64,000 bases of DNA. Source: Pseudomonadota bacterium. Its GTDB lineage: Bacteria > Myxococcota_A > UBA796 > SXON01. A program made the translations under genes and the position numbers. The notes under the pieces are model-generated. The model searched no databases, was not told the origin of the DNA, and worked only from the letters and a program-made list of their open reading frames with translations. How positions within the stretch are numbered: position 1 is the stretch's first letter; each line of letters begins with the position of its first letter. The stretch spans positions 1 through 64,000 of the forward strand of contig JAUXQH010000058.1 in assembly GCA_030685065.1 (NCBI GenBank), written 5' to 3'. Below, piece by piece: positions 36,300-45,481 of this stretch.

Positions 36300-37880
36300 T
36301 CACGGATACCATTCCCCCATGTACCCGGCGCGCTCGTCCACCCACGTCCGGAGGTACTCCACCTCCTCGTCGTGGCTCGTCCAATCCGTCCGCCAGGACC
36401 AGCCACCGTACCCGCGGTAGCTGTCCTGCCACTTGCGCCAGTCCCGCTCGGCGGAGGGCTCGATGCGGTCGATCCACCCGTCGATGCGGCCCTGGATCGC
36501 GCTCGCGGAGAACGGGCCGGCGAGCTGCTCCCGCATCCGCGCCTCCATGCGGGGGCCATGCACCGGGTCTGCCACGAGCCGGTTGAACAGGTTGTTGGTC
36601 CAGAAGAAGTCGTAGTTGGTGGCGGACGCCTGCCGCTCGGTCTGCCAGGTCTGCCCGAGGGCGTGGTTGAAGTCCCACGGGGCGTGGTGGGCGATTCCTG
36701 TCGTCGGGTCGACGTACAGGTACGCGTTCTTTCCCCCCGAGTCGTCCGCCTCCGTGTAGCGCACCAGGATCCACCAGTCGGCGATCTCCTCGATGACCAC
36801 GTATTCCTCGATGTGGGCGGTGAAGTCGGCGTCCGATGCGGTCGCGACGAATTCCACCAGCACGTCGAGCTCGAACCACTCGTCCTCCTGCCCCTCCTGC
36901 TTCTCGTACCCGTCGTGCCAGGTCGACTTGGGCGTGCCCCCGTAATTGTCGTAGAAGTTCCCCTCGTGCGTGACGGACTTGAACAGGCTGCCATCCTCGT
37001 AGTAGCCGTGGTCCTCCCAATACTCCCCGTCGATGTGGTCACTGATGAGGAAGATCCCCTCGTACTCGCCGTTCACGTAGAGCACGGAGAGGAAGGTCTG
37101 GATGTCGTGACGCCCCCCTGGGGAGTCCGAGTCGTCCATGGCCGACCAAAGCTCGTAGCACAACAGTTGGCGGAGATAGCTGTTGTCGTCGAACAGCGTG
37201 GTCACGACGATCTTGCGGCGGTCGTCGAAGCCCTCGGCTTCGTCCTCGAAGCGGTCCTCCGCCGAGAAGGACACGGTGTAGCTCCGCTTCGGGTAGTAGC
37301 TCGACGCGGCGCCGCGGTACTTCAGATTGACGGCGTACGGCTTGCCCCGGTAGACCAGCACCGCCTCGACATCGTCCGTGTCATTCGTCGTGCTCGGGCG
37401 CTCGAGGTGCATCACCGGGAGGCCGTGCTCCTCGAGGTAGGTTCGCGGATCGACCGCTACGTTGTCGGCGGCCTCCCAACCATCCGCCACCCACACGTCC
37501 ACCACGCCCACGTCGCTCCCCTCGCCGGACGACGTGACGGCCATTGCGTAGTGGCCGGCATCCGCCGGCCCGGGGGTCCAGCTGACCACCGCGGTGCCCG
37601 CGTCGAAGGTCGCGCCCGCGGGCAGGGACGGGGCCGAGAACGATGCGGCGGCTCCCGCCCCGGTGCACCCGATTGTGAAGGACAGCGGCTCTCCCTCCAC
37701 GCCGTACACGGGGGGGGCCCCCGGATCACACGAGTCGTCCCCGATCACCTCGGTGTCGGTGTCGCGGGAGTCGGTGTCGCGGGAGTCGGTGTCCCCACCG
37801 GCCGTATCGTCGGTGTCCCGCCCGGTGTCGAGCGGATCGGGGGCACAAGCCAGGAGCACGAGCAGCATCCGGAGAATCAT
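36300..37880 (-). CDS. CotH-like (spore-coat kinase fold) surface lipoprotein
   Basis: 526 residues. Signal peptide with lipobox (MILRMLLVLLAC, Cys12), then an Asp/Thr-rich linker containing DTDSR repeats, an Ig-like domain with PSLPAGATFDAGTAVVSWTP (about 70-130), and a CotH domain with LKYRGAASSYYPKRSYTVSF, DDRRKIVVTTLFDDNSYLRQLL, YEGIFLISDHID, KNAYLYVDPTTGIAHHAPWDFNHALGQT and NNLFNRL. CotH proteins are atypical protein kinases that can phosphorylate secreted proteins; the DFNHALG segment corresponds to the metal-binding Asp region. Probably on the outer surface; the substrate is not evident. Convergent with acnA. Confidence 0.87.
   Translation of the reverse strand: MILRMLLVLLACAPDPLDTGRDTDDTAGGDTDSRDTDSRDTDTEVIGDDSCDPGAPPVYGVEGEPLSFTIGCTGAGAAASFSAPSLPAGATFDAGTAVVSWTPGPADAGHYAMAVTSSGEGSDVGVVDVWVADGWEAADNVAVDPRTYLEEHGLPVMHLERPSTTNDTDDVEAVLVYRGKPYAVNLKYRGAASSYYPKRSYTVSFSAEDRFEDEAEGFDDRRKIVVTTLFDDNSYLRQLLCYELWSAMDDSDSPGGRHDIQTFLSVLYVNGEYEGIFLISDHIDGEYWEDHGYYEDGSLFKSVTHEGNFYDNYGGTPKSTWHDGYEKQEGQEDEWFELDVLVEFVATASDADFTAHIEEYVVIEEIADWWILVRYTEADDSGGKNAYLYVDPTTGIAHHAPWDFNHALGQTWQTERQASATNYDFFWTNNLFNRLVADPVHGPRMEARMREQLAGPFSASAIQGRIDGWIDRIEPSAERDWRKWQDSYRGYGGWSWRTDWTSHDEEVEYLRTWVDERAGYMGEWYP
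37756..37793. repeat. 15-bp in-frame tandem repeat (2.5 copies)
   Basis: TCGGTGTCGCGGGAG occurs at 37756-37770 and 37771-37785 with a partial third copy to 37793. It lies within the CotH lipoprotein gene, where it encodes the repeated DTDSR linker behind the lipobox. Copy number can vary by slippage. Confidence 0.8.
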
Positions 37881-37904
37881 GCCACGATCCGGCGACGAGG
37901 CGCG

Positions 37905-39341
37905 TCAGCTGGTCGCCACCCACACGGTCTTGACCTGGGTCACCTCGTCGAGCACCGCCCGCCCGTTCTCCCGGCCGAACCCCGACTGTTTCATCCCGCC
38001 GTAGGGGCTCGCCGCGTCGAAGCGGTTGTAGGTGTTGATCCACACCGTGCCCGCCTGGAGCCGCGCGGCGAGCGAGTGCGCGCGCGTGATGTCGCGGGTC
38101 CAGATGCCGGCGGCGAGCCCGAACTCGCTCGCGTTCGCGATGCGCGCGGCGTCCTCGACATCGTCGAACGGGATGACGGAGAGCACGGGCCCGAAGATCT
38201 CCTCGCGCGCGATGGTCATCTCGGGGGTGACCCCCGAGTAGACCGTCGGCGCCACGAACCAGCCCTGGTCGCACCCGTTCGACCCGGCATGGCGCCCACC
38301 CACCTCGCGGCGCGCGCCCTCCGCGTCCCCCTGCGCGATGTAGCCGAGCACGCGGCGGTGGTGCACCTCGGAGACCAGCGGCCCCATCGTGGTGGCGGGA
38401 TCGAGCGGATCACCGGGGACCATGGCGCGGGCGCCGCTCACGACGATGTCCAACACTTCGTCGTGGATCGAGCGCTGGACGAGCAGCCGGGTGCCCGCGG
38501 TGCAGAGCTCTCCCTGGTTGTAGAAGGCGGCGCCGATCGCGTTCTTCGCCGCGCTCTTCACGTCCGCGTCCTGAAACACGATGTTGGGGCTCTTGCCGCC
38601 GAGCTCGAGAGAGACGCGCTTGAGCGTGGCCGCGGCGTTGCGCATGATGAGGCGGCCGGTGTCCGTGCCGCCGGTGAAGCTGATCTTCGCCACGTCCGGG
38701 TGCGCGACGAGCGCGGCGCCCGCCTCCTCGCCGTGCCCCGTCACCACGTTGAGGCAGCCCGGCGGCAGCCCGGCCTCCGCCAGGATCCGCGCGAGCTCCA
38801 GGCAGGAGAGCGAGGCCTCCTCGGGCGGCTTGAGCACCACCGTGTTGCCCGCGGCCAGCGCCGGGGCGATCTTCCGGGCGGCGAGCAGCAGCGGAAAATT
38901 CCATGGGATGATCGCCGCGATGACCCCGAGCGGCTCGCGCACCGTGTAGGTGAGGAACGGGCCGCGCACAGGGATGGTCTCCCCGGTCAGCTTGGTGGCC
39001 CACCCCGCGAAGTAGAAGAACGTGTCGGCGGTCCGCGGCACGTCGATCGTGCGTGCGTTCGTGATCGGCTTGCCCGTATCGAGCGTCTCCAGGCGCGCGA
39101 GCGCCTCGAGGTTGGCCAGGATCGCCTCCCCGCACTTCCACAAGATCCGCTGCCGCTCGTTCGGGTCGGTGCGCGCCCACGGCGGAAACGCGCGCCGGGC
39201 GGAGGCCACCGCGAGATCGACGTCGGCGCGATCGCCGCGGGCCAGCTCCGCGAGCACCTCGCCCGTGGCGGGGTTCGGCGTGGTGAACGTGGCGCCTGAG
39301 GCCGCGGCGCGGGGGGCGTTGTCGATCCAGAGGTCGGGCAT
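37905..39341 (-). CDS. NAD(P)-dependent aldehyde dehydrogenase (betaine/aminoaldehyde type)
   Basis: 478 residues from the ATG at 39341. Oxidises an aldehyde to the acid. Landmarks: PWNFPLLLAARKIAPALAAGNTVVLKP, FTGGTDTGRLIM, the general base E246 in LELGGKSPNIVF, the catalytic C280 in FYNQGELCTAGTRLLV, and EEIFGPVLSVIPFDD. The LDTGKP and FFYFAGWATKLTGETIP segments are typical of the betaine-aldehyde/gamma-aminobutyraldehyde subgroup, which fits the amine-catabolic genes at 41.7-49.5 kb. Divergent from gltX with a 66-nt gap. The true substrate is inferred only from subfamily look and location. Confidence 0.92.
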   Translation of the reverse strand: MPDLWIDNAPRAAASGATFTTPNPATGEVLAELARGDRADVDLAVASARRAFPPWARTDPNERQRILWKCGEAILANLEALARLETLDTGKPITNARTIDVPRTADTFFYFAGWATKLTGETIPVRGPFLTYTVREPLGVIAAIIPWNFPLLLAARKIAPALAAGNTVVLKPPEEASLSCLELARILAEAGLPPGCLNVVTGHGEEAGAALVAHPDVAKISFTGGTDTGRLIMRNAAATLKRVSLELGGKSPNIVFQDADVKSAAKNAIGAAFYNQGELCTAGTRLLVQRSIHDEVLDIVVSGARAMVPGDPLDPATTMGPLVSEVHHRRVLGYIAQGDAEGARREVGGRHAGSNGCDQGWFVAPTVYSGVTPEMTIAREEIFGPVLSVIPFDDVEDAARIANASEFGLAAGIWTRDITRAHSLAARLQAGTVWINTYNRFDAASPYGGMKQSGFGRENGRAVLDEVTQVKTVWVATS

Positions 39342-39407
39342 GGCCGAATCTAGCCCGTCCGAAGGCTCCCAGGACGGGATAGATCGCGCGGCCGCTCCGG
39401 AGCTTTC

Positions 39408-40907
39408 TTGTCCGTCCGCACCCGCATCGCGCCGTCCCCCACCGGCGATCCCCACGTCGGCACCGCCTACATGGCGCTCTTCAACTACTGCTTCGCGAAG
39501 AAGCACGGCGGGGACTTCCTCCTCCGCATCGAGGACACCGACCAGGTGCGCAGCACCGCCTCCGCCGAGGCCGCGATCCTGAAGGCCCTCCGGTGGACGG
39601 GCCTCACGTGGGACGAGGGCCCGGACGTGGGCGGCCCCCACGGCCCCTACCGCCAGAGCGAGCGCTCCGCGATCTACCGCGAACACGCGGACCAGCTGCT
39701 CGAGTCGGGACACGCGTTCCGTTGCTTCTGCACGAACGAGACGCTGGACGCGCTGCGCCTCTCCCAGAAGGGGCAGTCCTACCTCGGGTATGACGGGCGG
39801 TGCATGCACCTCTCCCCGGTCGAGGTGCGCAAGCAGATGGACGCCGGCGTCCCGCACGTCGTGCGGATGAAGGTGCCGCGCGAGGGCACGTGCACCGTGC
39901 AGGACATGCTCCGCGGCCCCATCGCGCTCGATTGGACGCAGGTCGATTTCCAGGTGCTCCTCAAGTCGGACGGATTGCCGACCTACCACCTCGCCAACGT
40001 GGTCGACGATCACCTCATGGAGATCACGCACGTCATGCGGGGAGAGGAGTGGTTGACCTCCGCGCCGAAGCACCTCCTGCTCTACCAATACTTCGGTTGG
40101 CAGCCCCCGCAGCTCTGTCACATGCCGCTCCTGCGCAATCCGGACAAGAGCAAGCTCTCCAAGCGCAAGAACCCCACCAGCATCCTGTTCTACCAACGGA
40201 TGGGGGTCCTCCCCGAGGCGCTGCTCAATTACCTCGGGCAGATGGCGTGGACCATGCCGGACGGTCGCGAGCGCTTCCGGGTCGAAGAGATGGTCGAAGC
40301 CTTCGATCTGTCGCGCATCTCGCTCGGCGGGCCCGTGTTCGACATCACCAAGCTGTATTGGCTCAACGGCACGTGGATCCGGGAGGAGCTCACGGACGCC
40401 CAATTCGCCGATCGGGTGAGCGAGTGGGCGCTGAACCGTGACCACCTGATGCCGATCATCCCGCTGGTGAAGGGCCGGGTGCAGGTGTTCACCGAGCTCG
40501 CCCCGTTGGCTGGCTACGTGTTGGCCGGCATCCCCGACATCGACGCGAGCCTGCTGCCGAGCAAGAAGGTCGAGGCCGCGGTTGTCCGCAAGGTGTTCTG
40601 GGCCGCGCTCCAGCGCATCGACAAGATGCGCGACTACACGAAGGAAGAGGTGGAAGCAGCCTTTCGCGACCTCTCCGCGGCGTTCGACATCAAGCTCCGC
40701 GATCTGCTCCGCCCGTTCTACGTGGCGTCGAGCGGGCGCGAGGCCGCCCTCCCGCTCTTCGACGTGGCGATGATCCTCGGCAAGGACATCTTCCGCACCC
40801 GGATCCGGTTCGCGCTGGAGAAGCTCGGGGCGCCCACCGAGGCGGAGCAGAAGGAGTGGAAGGCCTGGCTCGACGCCCGCCCGACGGCGGCCCCCACCGT
40901 CGAGTAG
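39408..40907 (+). CDS. gltX: Glutamyl-tRNA synthetase
   Basis: 499 residues; class I synthetase charging tRNA-Glu. TTG start with CGGAG 6 nt upstream. The HIGH-type signature is PSPTGDPHVGTAY near the N-terminus, followed by RIEDTD, the YDGRC block, RMKVP, GLPTYHLANVVDDHLM, and the KMSKS-type loop KLSKRKNP. The C-terminal helical anticodon-binding region is present. The WDEGPDVGGPHGPYRQSER stretch is that of GluRS. Whether it also charges tRNA-Gln (non-discriminating) cannot be told by eye. Followed by an imperfect hairpin that may end its transcript. Confidence 0.96.
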   Translation: MSVRTRIAPSPTGDPHVGTAYMALFNYCFAKKHGGDFLLRIEDTDQVRSTASAEAAILKALRWTGLTWDEGPDVGGPHGPYRQSERSAIYREHADQLLESGHAFRCFCTNETLDALRLSQKGQSYLGYDGRCMHLSPVEVRKQMDAGVPHVVRMKVPREGTCTVQDMLRGPIALDWTQVDFQVLLKSDGLPTYHLANVVDDHLMEITHVMRGEEWLTSAPKHLLLYQYFGWQPPQLCHMPLLRNPDKSKLSKRKNPTSILFYQRMGVLPEALLNYLGQMAWTMPDGRERFRVEEMVEAFDLSRISLGGPVFDITKLYWLNGTWIREELTDAQFADRVSEWALNRDHLMPIIPLVKGRVQVFTELAPLAGYVLAGIPDIDASLLPSKKVEAAVVRKVFWAALQRIDKMRDYTKEEVEAAFRDLSAAFDIKLRDLLRPFYVASSGREAALPLFDVAMILGKDIFRTRIRFALEKLGAPTEAEQKEWKAWLDARPTAAPTVE

Positions 40908-40934
40908 GCAGGCGCTCCCGAGGCGACGCGCACC

Positions 40935-40970
40935 GAGGGAGATCCAGGCTGGACCTCACCCGGATCCCTC
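40935..40970 (+). terminator. Imperfect hairpin after gltX
   Basis: GAGGGA-GATCC on the left pairs with GGATCCCTC on the right, with a 2-nt bulge and a 16-nt loop, 27 nt after the gltX stop. No T-tract, so only a possible terminator. Confidence 0.3.
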
Positions 40971-41017
40971 CGCGTGTCGTATCCTGCGTCGCATCCACCC
41001 CCGCCGCAAGGAGCCCC

Positions 41018-41716
41018 ATGCTTCGCTGGTCCGCGCTCGCCCCGCTCTTCCTCGCCCTCTCCTGGTCCGCGCCCGCCGTCGCGGGCCCGCTCAATCCGTG
41101 GGGCGCGCATGTCGGCAAGGGTGTCGTCGCCGTGACGCCGTTCGTCTACGTCGATCAGACGCCCGGGGTCTACCCGCTGATCTACGGCCAATACGGAGTG
41201 ACGGAGCGGTTCGAGCTGCTCGCGGGCGTGGGCGCGACCGTCACGCCGGGCGTCTCGTTCGACACCGTCGAGCTCATGCCGCGGCTCTTCTTCTCCGACA
41301 CCACCGCGGCGGCGTTGCACGTGACCTACGTCCCCGGGGACGACGGTGTCACCCTCGCCCCCGAGTACCACGGCGTCTACAGCCTCGGCCCCATCGAGCT
41401 CACCACCAACGTCGGGTGGGGCCCCTACGTCGGCGGGAGCGGGTTCAGCGCGGGCTCGGCCTACGCGATCGTCGCGCCCGAGTGGTACTTCACCGAGGCC
41501 AGCTCGCTGTTCCTCGAGATCAACCCCGAGATCGATCTGGTGGACTACGGCGGCGTCGCGGTGGATCGCTTCTACATGGAGCTCGTGCCGGGCGTGAGCA
41601 CCTCCATCGCGGAGACCCACTACTTCGCCGTGGGCGTGGGGATCCCCGTCACCGGCTTCGATCCCACGTCGATCTACGCGGGCATGTGGTACTCGATCGC
41701 GTTCGGCGGAGAGTGA
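41018..41716 (+). CDS. Small outer-membrane beta-barrel protein
   Basis: 232 residues; AAGGAG 4 nt before the ATG. Classical signal peptide (MLRWSALAPLFLALSWSAPAVA, cleavage AVA|GPL). The mature part is alternating beta strands (VAVTPFVYVDQ, FELLAGVGATVTPG, TVELMPRLFFS, ELTTNVGWGPYVGG, YFAVGVGIPVTG, YAGMWYSIAFGGE), with fewer strands than a 16-strand porin. It is only 4 nt ahead of the first aminotransferase gene, so it may be the first gene of the amine operon and could serve substrate entry. That role is inference; there is no family signature I can name. Confidence 0.65.
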   Translation: MLRWSALAPLFLALSWSAPAVAGPLNPWGAHVGKGVVAVTPFVYVDQTPGVYPLIYGQYGVTERFELLAGVGATVTPGVSFDTVELMPRLFFSDTTAAALHVTYVPGDDGVTLAPEYHGVYSLGPIELTTNVGWGPYVGGSGFSAGSAYAIVAPEWYFTEASSLFLEINPEIDLVDYGGVAVDRFYMELVPGVSTSIAETHYFAVGVGIPVTGFDPTSIYAGMWYSIAFGGE

Positions 41717-41720
41717 ATTA

Positions 41721-43118
41721 GTGGGTTCCATGCGCTCTCCTCGCTCCGTCACCACCGAGATCCCCGGCCCGAACGCCCGCTCCGAGATGGCGCGCGGCAC
41801 CTTCGACATGCAACATCGCTATCGCTCGGTCGTGATGGACGACCAGGCGAGCGACGGCGTTTGGCTCCACGATGTCGATGGAAACGTGTTCCTCGACCTG
41901 TTCGCCAACTTCGCCCTCGGCGCGCTCGGCTACAACCACCGCGCGCTGCTCGAGACCGCGCGCAGCCCCGCGTTCGTCGCCGCGGCGGCCAACCCCTCGT
42001 CCACCCCCTTCGTGACCAGCCCCTCGTGGTTCGCGTTCCTCGAAGGCGTGCAGCGCTACGCGCCGGCCGGCATGGCCCGCATCTTCTGTGTCGACGGCGG
42101 CGGCGAGGGCGTGGAGAGCGCGCTGAAGGCCGCGTTCATCCGCCACGGGGAGCGCCGTCGGGTCGCCGCGGGCCGCCCCGCCGACCCGCTCGAGCTCACG
42201 CCCGAGGAGCAGTGCGCGATCCTCGACAACACGGGTACGGACGCCGTGGTGGTGAGCTTCTCCGGCGCGTTTCACGGGCGCGGGCTCGGCCCCATGTCGG
42301 CCACCCACTCCAAGCTCATCCACAAGGCCGATCTCCCGGCCTTCAACTGGCCGACCACGATCTTCCCCGCCAGCCGCTTTCCGCTCGAGGAGCACGCGGA
42401 AGCAAACCAGCTGGCCGAGGCGGAGGCGCTCCTGTCGCTCGAGGCGATCCTGGAGCAGTACGCCGGCCGCGTCGCGGCGGTGCTGGTAGAGCCGATCCAA
42501 TCGGAGGGCGGCGACCGCCACGCGAGCCCCACGTTCTTCCGCGCCGTGCAGGCGTTGGCGAAGCAGGCGGGCGCCGCGTTCGTGTTGGACGAGGTGCAGA
42601 CCGGCATGGGGATCACCGGCACGATGTGGGCGCACGAGCAGCTCGGCTTGCCGACCCCCCCCGACATCGTGTGTTTCGGCAAGAAGATGCAGATGGGCGG
42701 CTTCTTCGCCACGGCGGACTACGACATCGCCCAGTTCGGCCGCATGTACCAGACCCGCAACGGGGACCGCGCGCGGGCCCTCCTCGGCCTCGCGACCCTC
42801 CGCACGATCGAGTCGGACAAGCTCCTCCAGAACGTGCGCGACACCGGCGCCTACTTCCTCGCCCGCCTCGTCGAGCTCTCGGCGCGCTTTCCGACGCTCA
42901 TCACCGAGCCCCGCGGCCGCGGGTTCCTCCTCGCGTTCGATCTCCCGACGCCCGCGCTTCGCGACGACTTCAACGCCCGCGCCCTGCGCCAGGGCGTCTT
43001 CGCCAGCTACACCGGCCTCCGATCCGTCCGCCTCCGCCCCCACCTCATCACCACGAGGGTGCACGTGGACGAGGCATTCGCGGTGTTCTGCGAGGTCGCT
43101 TCGGCGATGGTGGGATGA
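41721..43118 (+). CDS. Class III aminotransferase (GABA/lysine-6-aminotransferase-like)
   Basis: 465 residues; GTG at 41721 or ATG at 41730. PLP-dependent omega-aminotransferase. Evidence: VWLHDVDGNVFLDLFANFALGALGYNH, GGGEGVESALKAAF (cofactor phosphate contacts), AFHGRGLGPMSATHSKLIHK, VEPIQSEGGDRHASPTFF, LDEVQTGMGITG, and the PLP lysine in FGKKMQMGGFF (K321 or K322). It resembles eukaryotic-type GABA transaminase and lysine-6-transaminase rather than the bacterial GabT group. About 4 nt follow the beta-barrel gene; its stop overlaps the next start (ATGA), and the next gene encodes a paralogue, so the two may work as a heteromer or in consecutive steps. Confidence 0.88.
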   Translation: MGSMRSPRSVTTEIPGPNARSEMARGTFDMQHRYRSVVMDDQASDGVWLHDVDGNVFLDLFANFALGALGYNHRALLETARSPAFVAAAANPSSTPFVTSPSWFAFLEGVQRYAPAGMARIFCVDGGGEGVESALKAAFIRHGERRRVAAGRPADPLELTPEEQCAILDNTGTDAVVVSFSGAFHGRGLGPMSATHSKLIHKADLPAFNWPTTIFPASRFPLEEHAEANQLAEAEALLSLEAILEQYAGRVAAVLVEPIQSEGGDRHASPTFFRAVQALAKQAGAAFVLDEVQTGMGITGTMWAHEQLGLPTPPDIVCFGKKMQMGGFFATADYDIAQFGRMYQTRNGDRARALLGLATLRTIESDKLLQNVRDTGAYFLARLVELSARFPTLITEPRGRGFLLAFDLPTPALRDDFNARALRQGVFASYTGLRSVRLRPHLITTRVHVDEAFAVFCEVASAMVG

Positions 43119-45481
43119 CCCCCCTCCTTCGCGAGCTCTACGCCGGGGAAGGTGCGGAAAAAGCCGCCCAGGCCTCCGCGCGCTTCTCGCTCGCGTCCGC
43201 GGCGACGGAGCAGGAGTTCGAAGAGGGGCACCGGGTCCTCGCCGAGGCGTTCGGCCCCACCGGGGAGATCGAGCGCCCCGAGACCCTCCGCGCCTGGTTC
43301 CGCGCGGGCTCCCTCTCCGCATCCGACGCGCCGATCCGCGCTCGGTACCACCTGCTCCTCGCGCGGGAGGGCCAGACCGGCGCCTTGGCCGGCGTGCGCG
43401 ACTGCTTTGTTACAGTCAACCCCGCGACACGACGCGCGGTGGTGCTGCTCTCGCACAGCATCGTGCTTCCGCCCTTTCGTCGCTCCGGCCTCGCCGCGCT
43501 CTTGCGCACCGCGCCGGCCGCCCTGGCGCGCCAGGCCCTCGCGGACGCGGGCATCGCGGACGGAGAGGTGCTGCTCGTCGCCGAGATGGAGCTCATCGCC
43601 CCGAAGGAGCGCATCTCCGTCATCCGCCTCCTGGCCTACGGCAAGGCTGGCTTCGGCGTGATCCCGCCCACCGTGCTCCCCTACGCCCAACCCGACTTTC
43701 GCGAGCCCCGGACCCTCGGGGGTGCAGAAGTCGAGCTCCTCCCGCTCCCGTTCGTCGCGCTCGTCCGCCAGGTCGGTGAAGAGGCGCTCCCCACGGTGTC
43801 CGCCGCGCGCGCCGCCGCCGTGGTCGAGCACCTGCAGGCGGTCCATCGCTGTCACTGCCGGCCCGAGGACATCGAGCCCATCCGCGTGCACGCGCTCTCC
43901 GCGCTGGCTCGGTGGGGAGAGCGTCCCGTGCCGCTCCTGCGGCCCCGCCGGGACGACATCCCCGCGTTGTTTCCGTTGCTGCAGAGCGCCGTCGTGCCGC
44001 TCTACCCGCGGAGCTGGTGCTTAGCCTATCTGCCCGACACCCCCGCCCGGGAGCGCGCCTCCTTGCGCGCCGCCTGGCCCCTTGGAGCCCCCATGATCCG
44101 CATCCCCGGCGAGCCCGAAGCCGCCCGCGTCGTCACCCCCGTCCCGGGTCCCAAGTCGGAGGCGCTCCGCGCGCGGCACCAGCGCTATCAGGACGCGCGG
44201 ACGGTACACGTGTACCAGGACGCGACGGAGAGCCGCGGCAACTACCTCGTCGATGTGGACGGCAACGTGCTGCTCGACTTGTACGGGCACATCGCCGCGC
44301 TGCCCCTCGGCTACAACCACCCCGACCTGGTCGGCGCCTGGAAGGGCGGCCGGTTCGACTGGTGCGCCGGCTATCGGCCCGCGCTCGGCATCGCGCCGCC
44401 CGCCGAGTGGGTGGGCCTCGTCGAGAATACGCTCATGCGCATCGCGCCGGCGGGGATGGACCGCGTGGTCACCGTCACGACCGGCTCCGAAGCGGTGGAG
44501 AACGCGATGAAGGCCGCGTTCATCGCGTTTGCCAAGCTGAAGCGCGGGGGCGCGCCGCTCGAGCCCGAGGACATCGCGGCGTCCATGCGCAACGATCAGC
44601 CCGGCATCAACACGATGAAGGTGCTCTCCTTCGAGGGCGGCTTCCACGGGCGGAGCCTGGGCGCCCTCTCCGCGACGCGCAGCAAGCCCATCCACAAGCT
44701 CGACATCCCCGCGTTCGAGTGGCCCGTGGCGCCCTTTCCGGCCAATCGGTTCCCGCTGGCCGAGCTCGAGGACACCAACCGCGCCGTGGAAGCCCGCTCC
44801 CTCACCATCGTGGAGGATCTGCTCGCCGTGGGGGACGTGGCGGCCGTCATCGTGGAGCCGATCCAGGGCGAGGGGGGTGACCGCCACGCGAGCCCCGCGT
44901 TCTTCCGCGCCCTGCGCACGTTGTGCTCCCGGTACGAGGCCGCCTTCATCGTGGACGAGGTGCAGACCGGCGGCGGCGCCACCGGCACGTTCTGGGCCCA
45001 CGAAGCGTGGGAGCTCGCCGAGCCGCCCGACATGGTGACCTTCTCCAAGAAGATGCAGGTCGGCGGGTTCTATCTGCGGGAGGCGTTCGCGCCGGCCGAG
45101 GCGTATCGCATCTTCAACACCTGGCTCGGCGATCCGCTCCGGGCCGCGCAGCTCGAGGTGGTGTGCGAGGTGATGGACCGTGACAACCTGCTCGATCGCG
45201 TGCGCGCCACGGGGGCCCACCTGCTCGCCGGGCTGGAGGCCCTCCAGGCGCGGTTCCCGACCGTGCTCTCGCAGGCGCGCGCGGCGGGCACCTTCGCCGC
45301 CATCGACGTGCGTGACGTCGCGACGCGCGATCGATTCATCGATCGGATGCGCCAACGTGGCGTGGAGATGGGCGGCTCGGGCGAGCGCTCGATCCGGTTC
45401 CGCCCGGCGCTGACCCTGACGGAGGGCCACGTCGACGAGGCGCTCGCGCACATGACGGCGGTCGCGGCGGAGCTCGCGTGA
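43115..45481 (+). CDS. Fusion: GNAT-like acyltransferase domain + GABA-transaminase-like aminotransferase
   Basis: 788 residues in one uninterrupted frame. Residues 1-325 are a GNAT-like domain (VLAEAFGPTGEIER, RYHLLLAREGQTGALAGVRD, VVLLSHSIVLPPFRRSGLAALL, AEMELIAPKERISVIRLL, PYAQPDFREP) shared with the separate gene at 46792-48018. Residues 327-788 are a class III aminotransferase strikingly like eukaryotic GABA transaminase (NYLVDVDGNVLLDLY, LGYNHPDLVG, HKLDIPAFEWPVAPFP, VEPIQGEGGDRHAS, DEVQTGGGATGTFWAHE, PLP lysine in FSKKMQVGGFY at K645/K646, AYRIFNTWLGDP, SIRFRPALTL). The CxxC that binds [2Fe-2S] in animal GABA-T is absent (TVTTGSEAVENA). An internal ATG at 44094 with TTGGAG 5 nt upstream could also yield the aminotransferase alone. 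Both ends overlap neighbours. Confidence 0.87.
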   Translation: MTPLLRELYAGEGAEKAAQASARFSLASAATEQEFEEGHRVLAEAFGPTGEIERPETLRAWFRAGSLSASDAPIRARYHLLLAREGQTGALAGVRDCFVTVNPATRRAVVLLSHSIVLPPFRRSGLAALLRTAPAALARQALADAGIADGEVLLVAEMELIAPKERISVIRLLAYGKAGFGVIPPTVLPYAQPDFREPRTLGGAEVELLPLPFVALVRQVGEEALPTVSAARAAAVVEHLQAVHRCHCRPEDIEPIRVHALSALARWGERPVPLLRPRRDDIPALFPLLQSAVVPLYPRSWCLAYLPDTPARERASLRAAWPLGAPMIRIPGEPEAARVVTPVPGPKSEALRARHQRYQDARTVHVYQDATESRGNYLVDVDGNVLLDLYGHIAALPLGYNHPDLVGAWKGGRFDWCAGYRPALGIAPPAEWVGLVENTLMRIAPAGMDRVVTVTTGSEAVENAMKAAFIAFAKLKRGGAPLEPEDIAASMRNDQPGINTMKVLSFEGGFHGRSLGALSATRSKPIHKLDIPAFEWPVAPFPANRFPLAELEDTNRAVEARSLTIVEDLLAVGDVAAVIVEPIQGEGGDRHASPAFFRALRTLCSRYEAAFIVDEVQTGGGATGTFWAHEAWELAEPPDMVTFSKKMQVGGFYLREAFAPAEAYRIFNTWLGDPLRAAQLEVVCEVMDRDNLLDRVRATGAHLLAGLEALQARFPTVLSQARAAGTFAAIDVRDVATRDRFIDRMRQRGVEMGGSGERSIRFRPALTLTEGHVDEALAHMTAVAAELA

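Noticed and set aside
37756..37793. Short tandem repeats considered as a CRISPR fragment
   Set aside because: Units are 15 bp, directly abutting without spacers and in frame with the CotH linker; the same holds for 46811-46855.
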